Positions 6,726-8,538 of a stretch of DNA of 8,538 nt are shown here, piece after piece. The translations under genes and the position numbers were made by a program. Source of the stretch: Desulfobacteraceae bacterium (lineage in GTDB: Bacteria; Desulfobacterota; Desulfobacteria; Desulfobacterales; DAOWNP01); contig DAOWNP010000095.1 in the NCBI GenBank assembly GCA_030642545.1, forward strand, positions 1 to 8,538, written 5' to 3'. Positions within the stretch are counted from its first letter, which is position 1, and every line of letters begins with the position of its first letter. The notes beneath the pieces are model-generated. The model ran no database searches. It had not been told where the DNA came from and saw nothing but the letters and a program-made list of their open reading frames with translations.

Positions 6726-7784
6726 ATGCCGAAAAAATATGATATTGCGGTTATACCTGGAGATGGAACAGGTCCTGAAGTTGTAGCAGAAGGAATAAAG
6801 GTGCTTGATACAGTTGCTTTAAAGCATGATTTTAAATTAACATACACAAAATATAATCTTGGTGGTGATAATTATCTTGCAACAGGCGAGATTTTATCTG
6901 ATCAGACTAAAAAAGATCTGTTAAAAGCAGATGCTATTCTTTTAGGGGCAATAGGACATCCGGATGTAAAACCTGGTATTTTGGAAAAAGGAATTCTTTT
7001 AAACTTAAGATTTGAATTTGATCAGTATATAAATTTAAGACCGGTAAAACTTTATAAAGGAGTCGCAACTCCTTTAAAGGATAAAAAGCCTGAAGATATA
7101 GATTTTCTTGTTGTAAGGGAAAATACTGAAGGACTTTATGCAGGTGCCGGAGGATTTTTGAAAAAAGGTACTTTAGATGAAGTTGCTGTCCAGGAATCAA
7201 TTAATACAAGAAAAGGTGTTGAAAGGTGTATAAGGTATGCCTTTGAAATCTGTAGAAAAAGGGATAAAGCAAAGCGGTTAACTTTGTGTGGGAAAACTAA
7301 TGTTTTGACTTTTGCTTTTGATTTATGGGAAAGAACTTTTAATGAGGTTGCAAAAGAGTATCCTGATATTAAAACAGATTATGCACATGTAGATGCCATA
7401 TGTATGTGGATGGTTAAAAATCCTGAATGGTTTGATGTAATTGTGACAGATAATATGTTTGGTGATATAATTACTGATCTTGCGGCTATGATTCAGGGAG
7501 GAATGGGTATAGCGGCTGGAGGTAATATTAACCCTGATAGCGTTTCAATGTTTGAGCCTATAGGGGGATCAGCACCAAAATATACTGGAAAACAGGTAAT
7601 TAATCCAATTGCGGCAATAATGGCAGGTCAGCTTATGCTTGAGACGTTAGGAGAGCAAAAAGCTGCAGATGATATTGAAAGAAGTGTGATAAAAGTTCTG
7701 CGGGATGATATTTTAGATGTTGCTGCTGGAAAAATGGGCTTTACAACAAGTCAGGTTGGTGATCTTGTGGCAGGTTATATTTAA
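6726..7784 (+). CDS. leuB: 3-isopropylmalate dehydrogenase (LeuB-type beta-decarboxylating dehydrogenase)
   Basis: The family oxidises and decarboxylates 2R,3S-malate derivatives; LeuB turns 3-isopropylmalate into 2-oxoisocaproate in cytoplasmic leucine synthesis. The 352-residue protein starts with VIPGDGTGPEV (9-19). Catalytic and metal residues are all present: R95, R105, R131, Y138, K190, D223, D247 and D251. L91 and L92 align with the hydrophobic pocket of Thermus LeuB, where isocitrate dehydrogenase has polar Ser/Asn, so an alkyl-malate substrate is favoured over isocitrate. The cofactor loop is unusual: EPIGGSAPKY (277-286) has K285-Y286, which align with the NADP-specifying Lys-Tyr of E. 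coli isocitrate dehydrogenase. NAD-type LeuB has HGSAPD there. AGGAG eight bases before the ATG confirms the start. No leuA, leuC or leuD is adjacent. Tartrate/D-malate or homoisocitrate dehydrogenase are less likely alternatives. Confidence 0.88.
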   Translation: MPKKYDIAVIPGDGTGPEVVAEGIKVLDTVALKHDFKLTYTKYNLGGDNYLATGEILSDQTKKDLLKADAILLGAIGHPDVKPGILEKGILLNLRFEFDQYINLRPVKLYKGVATPLKDKKPEDIDFLVVRENTEGLYAGAGGFLKKGTLDEVAVQESINTRKGVERCIRYAFEICRKRDKAKRLTLCGKTNVLTFAFDLWERTFNEVAKEYPDIKTDYAHVDAICMWMVKNPEWFDVIVTDNMFGDIITDLAAMIQGGMGIAAGGNINPDSVSMFEPIGGSAPKYTGKQVINPIAAIMAGQLMLETLGEQKAADDIERSVIKVLRDDILDVAAGKMGFTTSQVGDLVAGYI

Positions 7785-7804
7785 CTTTTTTTGCAAGTTC
7801 CCTA

Positions 7805-7855
7805 AAACCTTTGAAGAAAATTTTTGTCTTAAAACCAAGAGCTTCTTAAAGGTTT
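7805..7855 (+). other. Bulged stem-loop between leuB and greA
   Basis: AAACCTTT (7805-7812) pairs with AAAGGTTT (7848-7855). The stem continues through AAGAA (7814-7818) with TTCTT (7843-7847), leaving a single bulged G at 7813, for 13 pairs in total. An inner TCTT/AAGA pair (7827-7830 with 7837-7840) can stack in the loop. It starts 20 bases after the leuB stop. The following sequence (CGTTATATTAAC) has no T-run, so it is more likely an mRNA 3'-end structure or processing site than a classical terminator. Confidence 0.45.
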
Positions 7856-7940
7856 CGTTATATTAACTGGATAATATTACTATTAAAAATTTAGTATCTT
7901 TATATTGATATTTTAATTAATTTAAATGACAAAGGAAAAC

Positions 7941-7945
7941 AGGAG
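7941..7945 (+). promoter_or_regulatory. Ribosome binding site that sets the greA start at TTG 7953
   Basis: AGGAG lies 7 bases before an in-frame TTG at 7953. The upstream in-frame ATG at 7926 is preceded only by A/T sequence (TTTTAATTAATTTAA) with no Shine-Dalgarno match. The site therefore decides in favour of the TTG start. Confidence 0.8.
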
Positions 7946-7952
7946 TTTAGAC

Positions 7953-8420
7953 TTGGATACAATACCAATAACCAGGAATGGATATGAAGTTTTAAAAAAA
8001 GAGTTGGAAAACTTAAAGTCTAAGGACCGGCCTGCAAATATTAAGGCAATAGAAGAAGCCAGAGCTCATGGTGATTTGTCGGAAAATGCAGAGTTTGATG
8101 CTGCCAAAGAACGTCAGGCTTTTATTGAGGGGCGTATAAGAGAACTTGGATATAAACTTGGAAACGCTCAGATTATAGATCCTGATAATATTTCAAAAGA
8201 TAAAGTAGTTTTTGGATGCAGCGTTGTCCTGGAAAATATAAATACAGAAGAAGAGGTCAGATATCAGTTGGTAGGACCTGATGAATCTAATATATCAGAA
8301 GGTAAAATTTCTGTTACTTCACCACTTGGTAAAGCTATATTAGGTAAAAAACCTGGAGATGAAGTTGTATTAAATGCTCCTGCCGGAAAAAGAACATATG
8401 AGCTTGTAGATATAGTTTAG
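7953..8420 (+). CDS. greA: Transcription elongation factor GreA
   Basis: GreA enters the secondary channel of RNA polymerase and stimulates cleavage of backtracked RNA, rescuing stalled complexes. From the TTG start the protein is 155 residues (158 in E. coli). It starts MDTIPIT followed by a Gly-Tyr, the canonical GreA opening. The N-terminal coiled coil spans about 8-75, with the acidic tip GDLSENAEF. D41 and E44 fall at exactly the E. coli numbering, which also supports this start. The C-terminal FKBP-like domain (about 80-155) includes VVFGCSVVLEN, YQLVGPDE and SPLGKAILGKKPGDEV. A longer reading from ATG 7926 would add nine non-homologous residues and lacks a ribosome binding site. greA is separated from leuB by a 168-base spacer with a stem-loop and is probably transcribed on its own, although no clear promoter could be singled out in the AT-rich spacer. 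Confidence 0.95.
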   Translation: MDTIPITRNGYEVLKKELENLKSKDRPANIKAIEEARAHGDLSENAEFDAAKERQAFIEGRIRELGYKLGNAQIIDPDNISKDKVVFGCSVVLENINTEEEVRYQLVGPDESNISEGKISVTSPLGKAILGKKPGDEVVLNAPAGKRTYELVDIV

Positions 8421-8452
8421 TTTGAACAAATTATAGTGTTATAGTTAATAAA

Positions 8453-8514
8453 GTGGGGTACCCGCAACTCAAAGATGAAGTTGTAAGTCAGTTTATCAGG
8501 TGAAGGAAGATAAA
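8453..8514 (+). other. Small consecutive hairpins downstream of greA
   Basis: Three short potential stems follow one another. GTGGG (8453-8457) pairs with CCCGC (8461-8465) with one G-U pair. CAACT (8465-8469) pairs with AGTTG (8479-8483), sharing one base with the first. TTTATC (8492-8497) pairs with GATAAA (8509-8514). The GC-rich first stem stands out locally. It might be the greA 3' end or the leader of a gene beyond the window; no RNA family is recognised and no T-run follows. Confidence 0.3.
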
Positions 8515-8538
8515 TTAGTATAAATATGCTTTTGCTGA

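Noticed and set aside
6934..7200. 88-codon minus-strand open frame within leuB
   Set aside because: It is antisense to a well-conserved catalytic region and has low-complexity Leu/Gln composition typical of a mirrored reading frame.
8526..8538. ATG at 8526 followed by Leu codons as the start of a downstream gene
   Set aside because: Only four codons are visible and the nearest purine-rich AAGGA is 18 bases away, too far for a normal ribosome binding site. It cannot be supported from this window.

Overview
The window is strongly AT-rich (by eye about one third G+C) and bacterial. It carries eight confidently readable genes, all housekeeping apart from one unrecognised small secreted protein. 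The gene families, the lon-tsaB pairing and a psd-pssA pair followed by an isopropylmalate dehydrogenase gene fit a low-GC member of the former Deltaproteobacteria (Desulfobacterota, perhaps Desulfobacteraceae-like). That placement is an inference from gene order and protein style; no rRNA or other decisive marker is present.

Layout. Positions 1-127 hold a GC-richer perfect inverted repeat of the dispersed-palindrome type. A prepilin peptidase gene lies on the minus strand (128-901). A 320-base, very AT-rich divergent spacer (902-1221) separates it from a plus-strand block of lon, tsaB and a small exported protein gene, spaced by 2 and 15 bases and so very probably one operon (1222-4907). A 267-base spacer (4908-5174) is full of inverted repeats and ends in a plausible promoter. 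Next come psd and pssA, overlapping by 4 bases (5175-6610), then leuB (6726-7784) after a 115-base spacer. A bulged stem-loop lies between leuB and greA (greA best read from a TTG codon, 7953-8420). The last 118 bases have small hairpins but no supported gene.

How the genes work together. PssA makes phosphatidylserine from CDP-diacylglycerol and serine, and Psd decarboxylates it to phosphatidylethanolamine, so the overlapping pair encodes a complete two-step pathway. LeuB belongs to leucine synthesis, but no leuA, leuC or leuD is in view. Lon (protein quality control), TsaB (tRNA t6A modification) and GreA (rescue of stalled RNA polymerase) are general maintenance functions. The prepilin peptidase would serve a type IV pilus or type II secretion system encoded elsewhere.

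I found no convincing new biological system. The points most worth a second look are the Met-rich exported protein behind tsaB, the nested hairpins at 4949-5083, the mixed substrate/cofactor signature of the LeuB-family enzyme, and the corrected greA start.
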